A stretch of DNA of 64,000 nt. It comes from Cloacimonetes bacterium UBA6097 (GTDB taxonomy: Bacteria; Cloacimonadota; Cloacimonadia; Cloacimonadales; Cloacimonadaceae). The notes below the pieces were generated by a model. It made no database searches. It was given only the letters and a program-made list of their open reading frames with translations, and was not told the origin of the DNA. Position numbers and translations under genes: made by a program. Each line of letters starts with the position of its first letter. The first letter of the stretch is position 1. The DNA lies in NCBI GenBank assembly GCA_002435865.1, contig DIWV01000010.1, positions 137,699 to 201,698 on the forward strand, in the 5' to 3' direction. This document shows, piece after piece, positions 7,480-15,989 of this stretch.

Positions 7480-8994
7480 ATGAAACATCTGCTTGTCATA
7501 GGATTGTTGTTACTGCTATCCTGTTTGTTTTCTGCTGAGATAAAAGATGGTCAACTCTATCTTGAAGTATTTATCCTGAATGGACAGCAGATAAATGTCA
7601 GCACTCCCGGAAATATAATTATCAGTGAAATCGGTTCTCCGGTTTCCCGTAATTATCAGGGTAATATTACCTTGCAGCTTGTTTCCAAAGATACAGAAGT
7701 AATGTGGGGATTAATCAATCGGACAGAAGTGATTGTGCCTGATTCTGTTAGTATTTATGCAGATGAAAACATTAAAGAGAAGTTTATCTGGAAGGATGGA
7801 AAGCTTGCAGTTCAATATGAGAAACTTACTTTTGAAGACAAGTATTTTCCAAGCCAGGAAGCTGCAGAGAAATATGCTGCAGAAACGGGATACTCATTAA
7901 ATCAGATTAAATCAATTCCAATTCAAAATGCCGGCTTGAAAGTTAAAAATGGCAATGGAGTTGAACACTTCTATCAATTGCCGGTTAGTATGATTTGTCA
8001 TGATACCACTGTATTTGACCAATCTAAAGGTGACTATACAGGCACTTTTATTGTAAAAGCTATCCAGGGAAAACTTTCCCTTAGTAATCTTCTCGATATT
8101 GAGAATTACGCTGCCGGAGTCGTGCCAAATGAAATTGGCAACCTGGCTCCTAAAGAAGCACTAAAAACACAAGCCGTTGCAGCTAGAACGCATGCTGTCA
8201 GCCTGCTTCTTATGAACAGGCATATAAACGACGGTTACGATTTATGCAACAGCACACATTGTCAGGTACATAAAGGCAATTTCTTGAGAGAACCTCAAAT
8301 CGATAAAGCTGTGCTTGATACTAAAAACATCGTGATGTTTTATGATGATAAAATAGCTGACGCTGTGTATCACAGCAATTGTGGCGGTAAAACTGAAACA
8401 AACCAGAATGCCTGGTCAGGTAAGCCATTACCATATCTTCAGGGAGTGGCTTGCTATCCCGAACTGGATAGTATAGACTTATCAATAGAGCGTAATGCAG
8501 TTAACTGGATTAACCAAATACCAGGCTTAGACGGTATGTCAAGTTGGGAAAAGCGTTCTGAACTTTGGGATAAAACAATTTCCAGAAGCACTCTTGAAAT
8601 GAATTCCGGAGTCAGAAATCCAAGAATGGTGACTATCCTCAGACGTGGAACTTCAGGCAGGATTCTACGAATGAAAATAAATGGTTCAACCGAAGAAATC
8701 ATCTCCGGAGAATTTAAGATAAGACAAGTATTCGGAGGTTTGCCAAGTTCGTTTTTCTATTTTACTAATGGTGCCGGCACCGGAACAGGAATCTATTCAC
8801 TGGCAGACAATATAAGTGTTAAAGGAAAGGGATTTGGACATGGTGTAGGACTTTGTCAGGTTGGTGCATTGCAAAGAGCCAGGAATGGATGGACCTGGGA
8901 TGAGATTCTGGAGTATTATTATCCCGGTATTACATTAAGAACTGATTGGCTGGACATAAACGCTATGCACTTAAATGGCAGGGATCCGGAATAA
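7480..8994 (+). CDS. SpoIID/LytB-domain protein, secreted
   Basis: 504 residues with an N-terminal signal sequence (MKHLLVIGLLLLLSCLFSA). Residues 200-340 carry the SpoIID core: LLDIENYAAGVVPNEIG, ALKTQAVAARTHA, YHSNCGGKTE and PYLQGV. The C-terminal GFGHGVGLCQVGA followed by YYPGI completes the domain. In Bacillus SpoIID is a lytic transglycosylase acting on denuded glycan strands; in diderms such proteins are thought to modify peptidoglycan or bind it. Only 1 nt separates it from metG and 3 nt from hslO, so it is within the operon. The Cys in the signal region does not fit a lipobox well. Confidence 0.85.
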   Translation: MKHLLVIGLLLLLSCLFSAEIKDGQLYLEVFILNGQQINVSTPGNIIISEIGSPVSRNYQGNITLQLVSKDTEVMWGLINRTEVIVPDSVSIYADENIKEKFIWKDGKLAVQYEKLTFEDKYFPSQEAAEKYAAETGYSLNQIKSIPIQNAGLKVKNGNGVEHFYQLPVSMICHDTTVFDQSKGDYTGTFIVKAIQGKLSLSNLLDIENYAAGVVPNEIGNLAPKEALKTQAVAARTHAVSLLLMNRHINDGYDLCNSTHCQVHKGNFLREPQIDKAVLDTKNIVMFYDDKIADAVYHSNCGGKTETNQNAWSGKPLPYLQGVACYPELDSIDLSIERNAVNWINQIPGLDGMSSWEKRSELWDKTISRSTLEMNSGVRNPRMVTILRRGTSGRILRMKINGSTEEIISGEFKIRQVFGGLPSSFFYFTNGAGTGTGIYSLADNISVKGKGFGHGVGLCQVGALQRARNGWTWDEILEYYYPGITLRTDWLDINAMHLNGRDPE

Positions 8995-8997
8995 ACT

Positions 8998-9876
8998 ATG
9001 ACCAGGAAGAGTATGCTTTTCAGAGGAATGGCTTGTAAAGAACAAATCAGGTTTTTTGCTACAGAGTCAACTGCTATAGTTCAAACAGCTTTGGATTTGC
9101 ACAAATTAGCTCCGGCACCTGCCTTATTATTGGGACGTCTGTTAACAGCTGCTCTGCTTATGGGTGCTGAAATCAAGGACGAAGTCTCCAATCTTACTCT
9201 GAACATTGAAGCTGATGGTCCTCTTAAGGGCGCAATTGCTATCTATGAATATCAGGGGAAAGTACGGGGATATGCAAAAAAACCTGACTTCTTTGATGAA
9301 GAAGTCAAAAATAATTGGAATATTGGTAACCTTTTGGGAAAGGGAACTTTGAATGTAATCAAAGACCTTAAGATGAAAGCTCCCATGACAGGTACTATTG
9401 AATTACAGACTGGTGAAGTTGCTGAAGATATAGCACATTATTACCTCAATTCGGAGCAGGTTCCTTCTGCTGTCAGTCTTGGGGTTTTATTTGATGCAGA
9501 AGGTATGATACGTTCTGCAGGTGGATATCTGATTCAGCAGATGCCGTCAGCAAATCCTGAAGATGTGGATAAACTGATGTTAAACCTTGCCAATACACCT
9601 TACATAACTGATTTACTTGATATGGGACTTAACTGGGAAGAGATACTTCATAAGATAATATTTAAAGATATGGATATGAGTATTACTGACAGCTATCCTG
9701 TGCAATATCATTGTTCCTGCTCTAAAGAACGTTTTGCAGATGCATTGAGACTGTTGGGTAAGGATGAACTGGAAACAATGCAGGAAGGTATCACTCCTGT
9801 TTGCCATTACTGTAACAAGCAATATGATTTTTCTGCTGAAGATATTATGCAGATTATACAATCTCTGAATAGATAA
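8998..9876 (+). CDS. hslO: Hsp33 redox-regulated chaperone
   Basis: 292 residues, the usual Hsp33 length. It is a cytoplasmic holdase switched on by oxidation. The C-terminal zinc/redox centre is present in order: CSC (YHCSCSKERF) and then CHYC (TPVCHYCNKQYDF). The N-terminal domain has the family pattern with LLTAALLMG and the GAIAIYEYQGKVRGYA strand region. It sits between the SpoIID protein and a secreted FG-GAP protein, all on the plus strand with gaps of a few bases. Confidence 0.93.
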   Translation: MTRKSMLFRGMACKEQIRFFATESTAIVQTALDLHKLAPAPALLLGRLLTAALLMGAEIKDEVSNLTLNIEADGPLKGAIAIYEYQGKVRGYAKKPDFFDEEVKNNWNIGNLLGKGTLNVIKDLKMKAPMTGTIELQTGEVAEDIAHYYLNSEQVPSAVSLGVLFDAEGMIRSAGGYLIQQMPSANPEDVDKLMLNLANTPYITDLLDMGLNWEEILHKIIFKDMDMSITDSYPVQYHCSCSKERFADALRLLGKDELETMQEGITPVCHYCNKQYDFSAEDIMQIIQSLNR

Positions 9877-9880
9877 AGAT

Positions 9881-12595
9881 ATGAATAAACTCAAATTCAT
9901 CTTGTTTATTATTATCCTTACTGCAACAGGATTATTATCTTCAATTACTTATCCTGATGCTGATTTTTGTTTGAAAAAAGAACAGTGGCAGATATTGGAT
10001 AAGCACTCTGATTCAATCAGGGATAGTGCTTTTGTATCACCAAGTGACAGCAAGTGGCTGAACCTGTATTTATTATATTCTGCTGAAAAGTCTGATTCGG
10101 TATCTGTATTGCATTGCATGGAAAAGCTTGCTTTAGAGCATGACGATTTTGATATGGCTATCAGTTGGGTTTCATTAGCTGCTGAATATGTGAAAAATCA
10201 CCCGGAATATAAACTTGATACGATACCTGATCAATTACTCGGGACCTTTACTCAGGATGCCGATAAGTTATTACTGAATGCTTATATTAACGGAGAAACA
10301 GAGGATTCCCTCTATACTGCTATTGCCAATCTCAAGAAGTATAACCGTTACATTGAAGACCTCGCCAAAGCACTTCTGGACATGATTGCCACAGAGCGAA
10401 GTGATACTCTGGCTTTAGCTCTTACCGACAAATTTTATCAAAGTTTTCCTCATAGTATATGGGTTCAGGCAGTTTATTATTACGAACTGGCTAACCTGAC
10501 GGGTAAGAGTGAATATGCAAAAGCCTTTGATTTAATGGAACAAAATGGAACACTGACGCCTGCACACACTTACATTACGACACTTTATCTTTTAAGTCCG
10601 ACTCTCCGCAGAAAGTTAAGCGATACAATGAATACCAATCCACTGATTGAAAGGGCAATCGCTTTACTGGACTCAATACCTGCTGATATAGAATCACAGC
10701 AAGTGCTGTATGATAATTATTCTCCAGAGACCTGGCAGGCAAGACTGAACCTGCAGAAAGCCAAAGCTCATTACTACAGGTTAATTGCTGATTATGGTTA
10801 TTTTGGTGATGAAGATTCCCTTGTTGCAATAATCAATGCTAAGAATAAGATATGGTCAGATATCGAAAGCCTTCTTAATAAAACAAGTTTTGATAACAAC
10901 GACACAGGCGAAATTGCAGAGTTGTCATTCTGGAAAGGAAGACTATCTGCTCTTTTATCTGATGAAAACAGTCTGACTGCGGCAGCAAAACATTTTACTG
11001 AATGTATGATAACTGGCGCTCCCAGGAAGAAATACGATAATGATGCCCGGCTTTATTTAGAACAAATCAGGCATAAACTCACTCTAAAAGAGGACTTGCT
11101 CTCATGGCAGCGCTCATTATTAAGTTATAATGGCATATTCTTTAAAGATATTACTGCATCAGCAGGTTTTATCGGGAACAGGGAAACCAGAGTAGCCTTA
11201 GGTGATTATAACAATGACAGCTTTGCTGATATCCTGCTCAATGGCAAAAGGTTATATCAGAACAACCAGAACCTGACTTTCACAGAAATGTCTGACACCC
11301 TGGGTCTGGATTATCTAAGTTCCAATGGAGGTCTGTTTGCAGACTTTAATCTGGATGGCAAACTGGACTTTATGACTATTTCCCACAGCACTGATGGTGG
11401 TGGTGAACGCCTTCTTAAAAATACAGGCAAAGGCTTTGTTCCTGTTAATGACAGAGCAGGTGAAATTGATGACAGATTCCCAACTGAAGGAGCTGCCTGG
11501 GTTGATTGTTTTAACGATTCTTATCCTGACCTGTATTGCGCTAACTACGAAAAATGGCAAATACAAAGTGGGTACGAGGATAGATTCTGGAGTAACGACA
11601 AAGGCTATTTCTTTAACAAAACAGAGATTTGTGGTTTTCTTCAGCCTGATTATACACGTAATCCCGGTCTGGCAGGAAGAGGAGTTGCTCCCGCTGATTT
11701 TGATAATGACGGTGAACAAGAAATCTATGTTACAAATTACCGTCTGGACAGAAACTTCCTCTGGGACAGGCAGGACACTACTTTTGTCGATATTGCTGCT
11801 TTAAACGGATTACAGGGTACTCTCAAAAAAGGTTACTACGGACATAGTATCGGAGCTGACTGGGGCGACTTTGACAATGATGGCGACCTTGACCTGTTTG
11901 TAGCTAACCTTGCTCATCCACGTTATATTGATATCTCTGATAAAAGTATGCTGCTCAGGAATGATGGATTACAGCAAAGAATCATCGAAGGTGATACAAT
12001 CCGTTTCCGGCAATTCACTGATATTACAAAACAAGCTGGAATAACCTTTGAAGAACTGCATTCTGATCCAATGTGGTTTGATGCTGATAATGATGGTTAT
12101 CTCGATTTGTTTATCACATCTGTCTATGAAAATGACCGTAGTTATCTCTATCATAACAATGGCGATGGCACTTTTACTGACATTACATGGCTTGCCGGAG
12201 TCCGTGTTTATAACGGTTGGGGTAATGCAACTGCCGATTTTAATCACGATGGCAGGTTGGACTTAGTCGTAGGCAGTGGAAATGGTACCAAAGTCTTTTT
12301 GAATCAAACGAAGACTGCTAACAAATCCATGATTTTCAAACCGGTCTGGGATAATGGCAAAGTATCTCTGATATCATCTTATCCTGCAATGAAAAACAAT
12401 CCCAATTCACCGGCTTATGGAACCAGAGTAGTCCTGACACTTAAGAAACCTAACGGTAAGCAGTTTAAACTTATCAGAGAACTTTCTTCAGCCAAAGGGA
12501 CCACTTCCCAAAGCGAGCAGATTCTCCATTTCGGTTTGGGGAAAAACAAGGTTATTAAATATGAAACATATAAAGCAGACCAAGATAAACATTAA
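9881..12595 (+). CDS. Secreted FG-GAP/VCBS repeat protein with ASPIC/UnbV-like C-terminus
   Basis: 904 residues. There is a signal peptide at 1-20 (FILFIIILTATGLLSS). Residues 30-400 are helical and TPR-like without clear motifs. From about residue 425 there are repeated calcium-loop units of the FG-GAP/VCBS kind, for instance GDYNNDSFADILLNG, ADFNLDGKLDF, ADFDNDGEQEIYV, GDFDNDGDLDLFVA, DADNDGYLDLF and ADFNHDGRLDLVVG, which would fold as a beta propeller. The last 60 residues (YGTRVVLTL..SQSEQILHFGLGKNK) resemble the ASPIC/UnbV domain. There is no FlgD-like sorting tail. It is likely periplasmic or surface exposed; the ligand is unknown. Confidence 0.8.
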   Translation: MNKLKFILFIIILTATGLLSSITYPDADFCLKKEQWQILDKHSDSIRDSAFVSPSDSKWLNLYLLYSAEKSDSVSVLHCMEKLALEHDDFDMAISWVSLAAEYVKNHPEYKLDTIPDQLLGTFTQDADKLLLNAYINGETEDSLYTAIANLKKYNRYIEDLAKALLDMIATERSDTLALALTDKFYQSFPHSIWVQAVYYYELANLTGKSEYAKAFDLMEQNGTLTPAHTYITTLYLLSPTLRRKLSDTMNTNPLIERAIALLDSIPADIESQQVLYDNYSPETWQARLNLQKAKAHYYRLIADYGYFGDEDSLVAIINAKNKIWSDIESLLNKTSFDNNDTGEIAELSFWKGRLSALLSDENSLTAAAKHFTECMITGAPRKKYDNDARLYLEQIRHKLTLKEDLLSWQRSLLSYNGIFFKDITASAGFIGNRETRVALGDYNNDSFADILLNGKRLYQNNQNLTFTEMSDTLGLDYLSSNGGLFADFNLDGKLDFMTISHSTDGGGERLLKNTGKGFVPVNDRAGEIDDRFPTEGAAWVDCFNDSYPDLYCANYEKWQIQSGYEDRFWSNDKGYFFNKTEICGFLQPDYTRNPGLAGRGVAPADFDNDGEQEIYVTNYRLDRNFLWDRQDTTFVDIAALNGLQGTLKKGYYGHSIGADWGDFDNDGDLDLFVANLAHPRYIDISDKSMLLRNDGLQQRIIEGDTIRFRQFTDITKQAGITFEELHSDPMWFDADNDGYLDLFITSVYENDRSYLYHNNGDGTFTDITWLAGVRVYNGWGNATADFNHDGRLDLVVGSGNGTKVFLNQTKTANKSMIFKPVWDNGKVSLISSYPAMKNNPNSPAYGTRVVLTLKKPNGKQFKLIRELSSAKGTTSQSEQILHFGLGKNKVIKYETYKADQDKH

Positions 12596-12607
12596 AGTGA
12601 GCCTGTT

Positions 12608-13831
12608 ATGAGTAAGAAAACCAGCATCAGAACCAATATCCTCTCCCCTGTTTCAGCTACAAGTTATGACCTGAAACCCGACCATATATTAACTATAGAT
12701 CAAGGCAGAATAACGGGTATCGTTCCCGCATCCACAGGTCAGCATTGGGACGTGGATTTAAGAAACAATCTGGCAATTCCCGGCCTGATTGATTTGCACG
12801 TTCATCTTTCTCAATTCAGGATTAGAGGGCATTATCGTGATGCTTTGCTGCCCTGGCTCAAGGAATTTGTTTTTCCTGAAGAACAGAAGTCTGCAGATTA
12901 TGATTTTGCACATACTTTAGCTGAAGACTTTATCCAGGCTTTGTACAAAGCGGGGACTACTACAGCAGTAATCTATACTGCGCCATATATTGCTTCTTGT
13001 GAAGCAGCTTTTGAAGTTGCCAAACTGCAAAATTACAGGGCTTTCATCGGAATGACACTAATGAACCAAAACAGTCCCAGTATGATGCAACAGTCTACAA
13101 AACAGGCAGTTGACGATTGCCTGGCTTTAATAGATGAGTATCATAATCCTGATGGTGACCTGCAATATATATTTACTCCGCGTTTTGCACCCACCTGTTC
13201 TATGGAACTGATGCAATGGATTGGCACTTATGCCCGCCAAAACAAGCTCTGGATACAAACGCACCTGTCAGAAAACAAGAATGAAATCGCCTGGGTTAAA
13301 GAGCTGTTTGGTCTTAATACCTATACAGAAGTTTATGACAAAGCCGGAATCTTAACAGATAAAACTATCCTGGCTCATTGTATTCATCTTACAGATGGTG
13401 AATTAAACCTACTAAAATCATCAGGTAGTAAAATCGCACATTGCCCTGATTCTAACTTCTACCTGCGCAGCGGTCAGTTTCCTTTGGCAGAAGTAAGAGA
13501 GAAGGATATTCCCTTTGCTCTGGGTTCTGATGTTGGTGCGGGAACAAGTCTCAATATGCTTTACCATGCCAAAATGTATAATTTCCGCCAAACTGATACA
13601 CCTGTCAGTCCTGCAGATGCTTTTTACAGAATCACTTTGGGAGCTGCAAAGCTGCTTGGATTGAATGATAAAATCGGTTCTCTGGAACCGGGAAAAGAGG
13701 CTGATATAGTTCTTTTGAACCTGCCTGAACACAACACTGTAATTACTGATAATGTATTATCTGAGCTGATTTTTACAGGACACGAGTGGCAGATAAACCG
13801 GGTTTACTCAAAAGGAATCCTCAAAGCCTGA
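12608..13831 (+). CDS. guaD: Guanine deaminase (amidohydrolase family)
   Basis: 407 residues. It hydrolyses guanine to xanthine and ammonia. The metal ligand motif H-x-H is at 64-66 (PGLIDLHVHLSQ). The segments TPRFAPTCS, THLSENKNEIAWVK, AHCIHLTDGE, HCPDSNFYLRSG and LGSDVGAGTSLNML follow, and they match guanine deaminase in order and spacing better than other TrzA/SsnA-type deaminases. The C-terminal ADIVLLNLPE strand closes the small beta domain. It is followed after 3 nt by a DNA glycosylase gene; salvage of damaged or free purines is a possible but unproven link. Confidence 0.85.
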   Translation: MSKKTSIRTNILSPVSATSYDLKPDHILTIDQGRITGIVPASTGQHWDVDLRNNLAIPGLIDLHVHLSQFRIRGHYRDALLPWLKEFVFPEEQKSADYDFAHTLAEDFIQALYKAGTTTAVIYTAPYIASCEAAFEVAKLQNYRAFIGMTLMNQNSPSMMQQSTKQAVDDCLALIDEYHNPDGDLQYIFTPRFAPTCSMELMQWIGTYARQNKLWIQTHLSENKNEIAWVKELFGLNTYTEVYDKAGILTDKTILAHCIHLTDGELNLLKSSGSKIAHCPDSNFYLRSGQFPLAEVREKDIPFALGSDVGAGTSLNMLYHAKMYNFRQTDTPVSPADAFYRITLGAAKLLGLNDKIGSLEPGKEADIVLLNLPEHNTVITDNVLSELIFTGHEWQINRVYSKGILKA

Positions 13832-13834
13832 TAT

Positions 13835-14488
13835 ATGACTAAATTTTTACATAAAGTTTACAGGATTTTACTGGAAGAATACGGCTACAGGCATAAATGG
13901 TATGGCGATACCAAGGACGAAATTATCATCGGAGCTATCCTTACTCAAAATACAAATTGGCTGAATGTGGAAAAAGCATTGGCAAATCTACGCGTATTAA
14001 ACCTGCTTTCACTTCCATCCATTGCTAAAATGAAACCTGAAAAACTTGCCTTTCTGATTAGACCATCCGGATACCATAACCAGAAGGCAAAGAGGCTGAT
14101 TTATATTGCTAATTCACTGACAACAGACATTTTACCGGATAAACCTGTTTACCTGCGGGAATATCTTTTGTCTCTAAAGGGAATTGGTCCCGAAACTGCC
14201 GACTGCATAATGCTTTATGCTTATGGCTTTCCTTATTTTGTGATTGATACATACACAACCAGGATTTTCAGCCGGATGGGATTATGTTCAGATATAGTAT
14301 CTTATCAGCAGCTCCAGAGTTGGTTTATGCAATATCTGGAACCGGATATCAAAGTCTATAGCGAATATCATGCGTTATTAATCAATCTGGCTAAAACAGC
14401 TTGTCTCAAGACTCCTAAATGCAAAGAATGTCCTCTGCAGGAACTCTGCATGTATGCTATTAATAATCCTGTGGAAGCAAAGCAATGA
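13835..14488 (+). CDS. HhH-GPD DNA glycosylase with 4Fe-4S cluster (endonuclease III-like / MpgII-like)
   Basis: 217 residues. The helix-hairpin-helix is LKGIGPETADCIMLYA, followed by the FVIDTYTTRIFSRMGL segment holding the catalytic Asp. C-x(6)-C-x(2)-C-x(5)-C at the end (CLKTPKCKECPLQELC) binds a 4Fe-4S cluster. In endonuclease III the hairpin carries a catalytic Lys (GVGRKTA); here the equivalent position is Glu (GIGPETA), as in 3-methyladenine glycosylases of the MpgII/MagIII type. It is therefore likely a monofunctional alkylbase glycosylase without lyase activity. It overlaps the YcaQ gene by 4 nt. Confidence 0.82.
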   Translation: MTKFLHKVYRILLEEYGYRHKWYGDTKDEIIIGAILTQNTNWLNVEKALANLRVLNLLSLPSIAKMKPEKLAFLIRPSGYHNQKAKRLIYIANSLTTDILPDKPVYLREYLLSLKGIGPETADCIMLYAYGFPYFVIDTYTTRIFSRMGLCSDIVSYQQLQSWFMQYLEPDIKVYSEYHALLINLAKTACLKTPKCKECPLQELCMYAINNPVEAKQ

Positions 14489-15648
14489 ATCTTAGTTTAA
14501 CTGAAGCCCGAAGGCTTGCCCTGCATCATCAACTCTACCAATTTGTTGAACATAGAGGCAAATCCGCTGTGCTTGACGTCATTAAAAAACTCAGTTATAT
14601 ACAGTTAGACACCATCAGTGTAATTGAACGCGCTCATCATCACACGCTTTACAACAGGGTCCGGGACTATCATCCCGATATGCTTAACGACCTGCTGGCA
14701 AAAGATAAAACCATCTGGGAATACTGGGCTCACGCTGCCAGCTATCTACCTATTGGAGATTATCCGTACTACAAAATCAGGATGCAAAACTTCCCAAACG
14801 GAAGCTGGGAAAAGAAATTCTGGGAACTGCATAAGGATTTGGCTAAACCTATTCTGGACAGAATCAGAAAAGAAGGACCTCTATCCACAAAGCATTTTGA
14901 AGATACCAGAACTGTGAAGGAAAACCAGGTCTGGGGTAATATCAAACCGGCTAAGATAATGCTGGAGCTCCTCATGTGGAAAGGGGATTTAATCGTCACT
15001 GCCCGTGATAAATTCCAAAGAGTTTATGACCTTACAGAACGCGTGATCCCTCATTACAAAGAGATTGAGCTGCCTTCGCTTGAAGCAAGGGCTGAGTTCA
15101 TGGTTCACAGAGCGCTTCTTGCACATGGAATTGCTTCTGAAAGTGAAATTGTTAAACACTTGCAGGTTGCTCCAAGGCAATCTGTTTCGTCTTCTATAAA
15201 AAAACTTGCCAAATCTAAAGAAATAATCTCTATTCAGCTTGAAGGATTGAAAGACTCTTACTTTTCTCTCGCAGGAACAGATTTTGACAGTATTCTTCAA
15301 CAACAGCAATACAATCAGGTATGGCTGCTTTCTCCTTTTGATAATGCAGTTATATTGCGCAACCGTGTTAAGAACCTGTTTAACTATGATTATGCCCTTG
15401 AGTGCTATGTAACTCCCGCCAAACGCAAGTTTGGCTATTGGAACTGCCCAATTCTCTGGCAGGATACTATTGTGGGAATACTGGACCCCAAAGCTGACAG
15501 AAAAACCAAAATCCTGACTATCAATTCCATTAATATTGATAGAACAGTCTGGAAACAGAAGCACTTCCAAACAGAATTTGATAAAGAACTCTCCAGATTT
15601 GCTTTGTTTAATGGCTGCAATTCGTACACTATAAACAAAGTAGCGTAG
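14485..15648 (+). CDS. YcaQ/AlkZ-family winged-helix DNA glycosylase
   Basis: 387 residues belonging to the HTH_42 (AlkZ/YcaQ) family, which unhooks interstrand crosslinks and removes bulky alkyl adducts. The N-terminus shows EARRLALHHQL, and the catalytic Q-x-D motif is in YIQLDTISVIERAHHH (about residues 33-48). Further conserved stretches are WEYWAHAASYLP and LLSPFDNAVILRNR. The last two codons and the TAG stop lie within the palindromic repeat at 15640-15695, so the natural C-terminus may have been changed by its insertion. It is coupled to the upstream HhH-GPD glycosylase (ATGA overlap), forming a two-gene alkylation-repair unit. Confidence 0.85.
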   Translation: MNLSLTEARRLALHHQLYQFVEHRGKSAVLDVIKKLSYIQLDTISVIERAHHHTLYNRVRDYHPDMLNDLLAKDKTIWEYWAHAASYLPIGDYPYYKIRMQNFPNGSWEKKFWELHKDLAKPILDRIRKEGPLSTKHFEDTRTVKENQVWGNIKPAKIMLELLMWKGDLIVTARDKFQRVYDLTERVIPHYKEIELPSLEARAEFMVHRALLAHGIASESEIVKHLQVAPRQSVSSSIKKLAKSKEIISIQLEGLKDSYFSLAGTDFDSILQQQQYNQVWLLSPFDNAVILRNRVKNLFNYDYALECYVTPAKRKFGYWNCPILWQDTIVGILDPKADRKTKILTINSINIDRTVWKQKHFQTEFDKELSRFALFNGCNSYTINKVA

Positions 15649-15695
15649 CTTTCCAAAGCTACGTTTGAATGTGTAGGATTGGAATCCTACACTAC
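15640..15695. repeat. 56-nt double-hairpin repeat, copy 2, overlapping the YcaQ stop codon
   Basis: Same stems as the copy at 3076-3131; only the 8-nt spacer differs (TTTGAATG versus AATTAATC). Its first nine bases GTAGCGTAG are read as Val-Ala-stop and end the YcaQ gene. Copy 1 is likewise preceded by AAA. Confidence 0.9.
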
Positions 15696-15757
15696 ACTTG
15701 TCATTCCTATCGCTAATCGAATCCCTTTTTTCCCCAACTTCACGCAGGGACTTTTAA

Positions 15758-15814
15758 GGGGGTCATCAGGGAGTCATCAGGGACTAAGTCCCTGATGACT
15801 CCCTGATGACCCCC
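15758..15814. repeat. 11-nt-period fold-back array, GTCATCAGGGA family, copy 2
   Basis: A perfect 28-bp inverted repeat (15758-15785 and 15787-15814) with a single central base. Each arm contains two GTCATCAGGGA units at 11-nt spacing. It lies between convergent genes, in the 341-nt gap that also holds the double-hairpin repeat and the terminator at 15943. Nothing else is recognisable in this gap. Confidence 0.9.
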
Positions 15815-15942
15815 TAATGACTATCTTCGTCAAATAAGGTGCGAAAGCGAAGGAAAGAACAGAACATGAGGAGTTTACGATTCAGGATAAATTAGTATTA
15901 GTATATCAGGTAAAATCTAACGAGCACAACAGTCTGAAAATT

Positions 15943-15969
15943 AAAAAAAAGCTCTGCATGTAGCAGAGC
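15943..15969 (-). terminator. Terminator of the two secreted-protein genes
   Basis: On the minus strand GCTCTGC, loop of 5, GCAGAGC, then eight T residues. It starts 20 nt after the stop codon of the heparinase-like gene. Confidence 0.9.
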
Positions 15970-15989
15970 CTTTTCAATTACTCTCTTTT

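Noticed and set aside
7480..7545. SpoIID/LytB protein as a lipoprotein
   Set aside because: The residues before the Cys (LLS-C) do not fit the lipobox well; an ordinary signal peptide explains the sequence.
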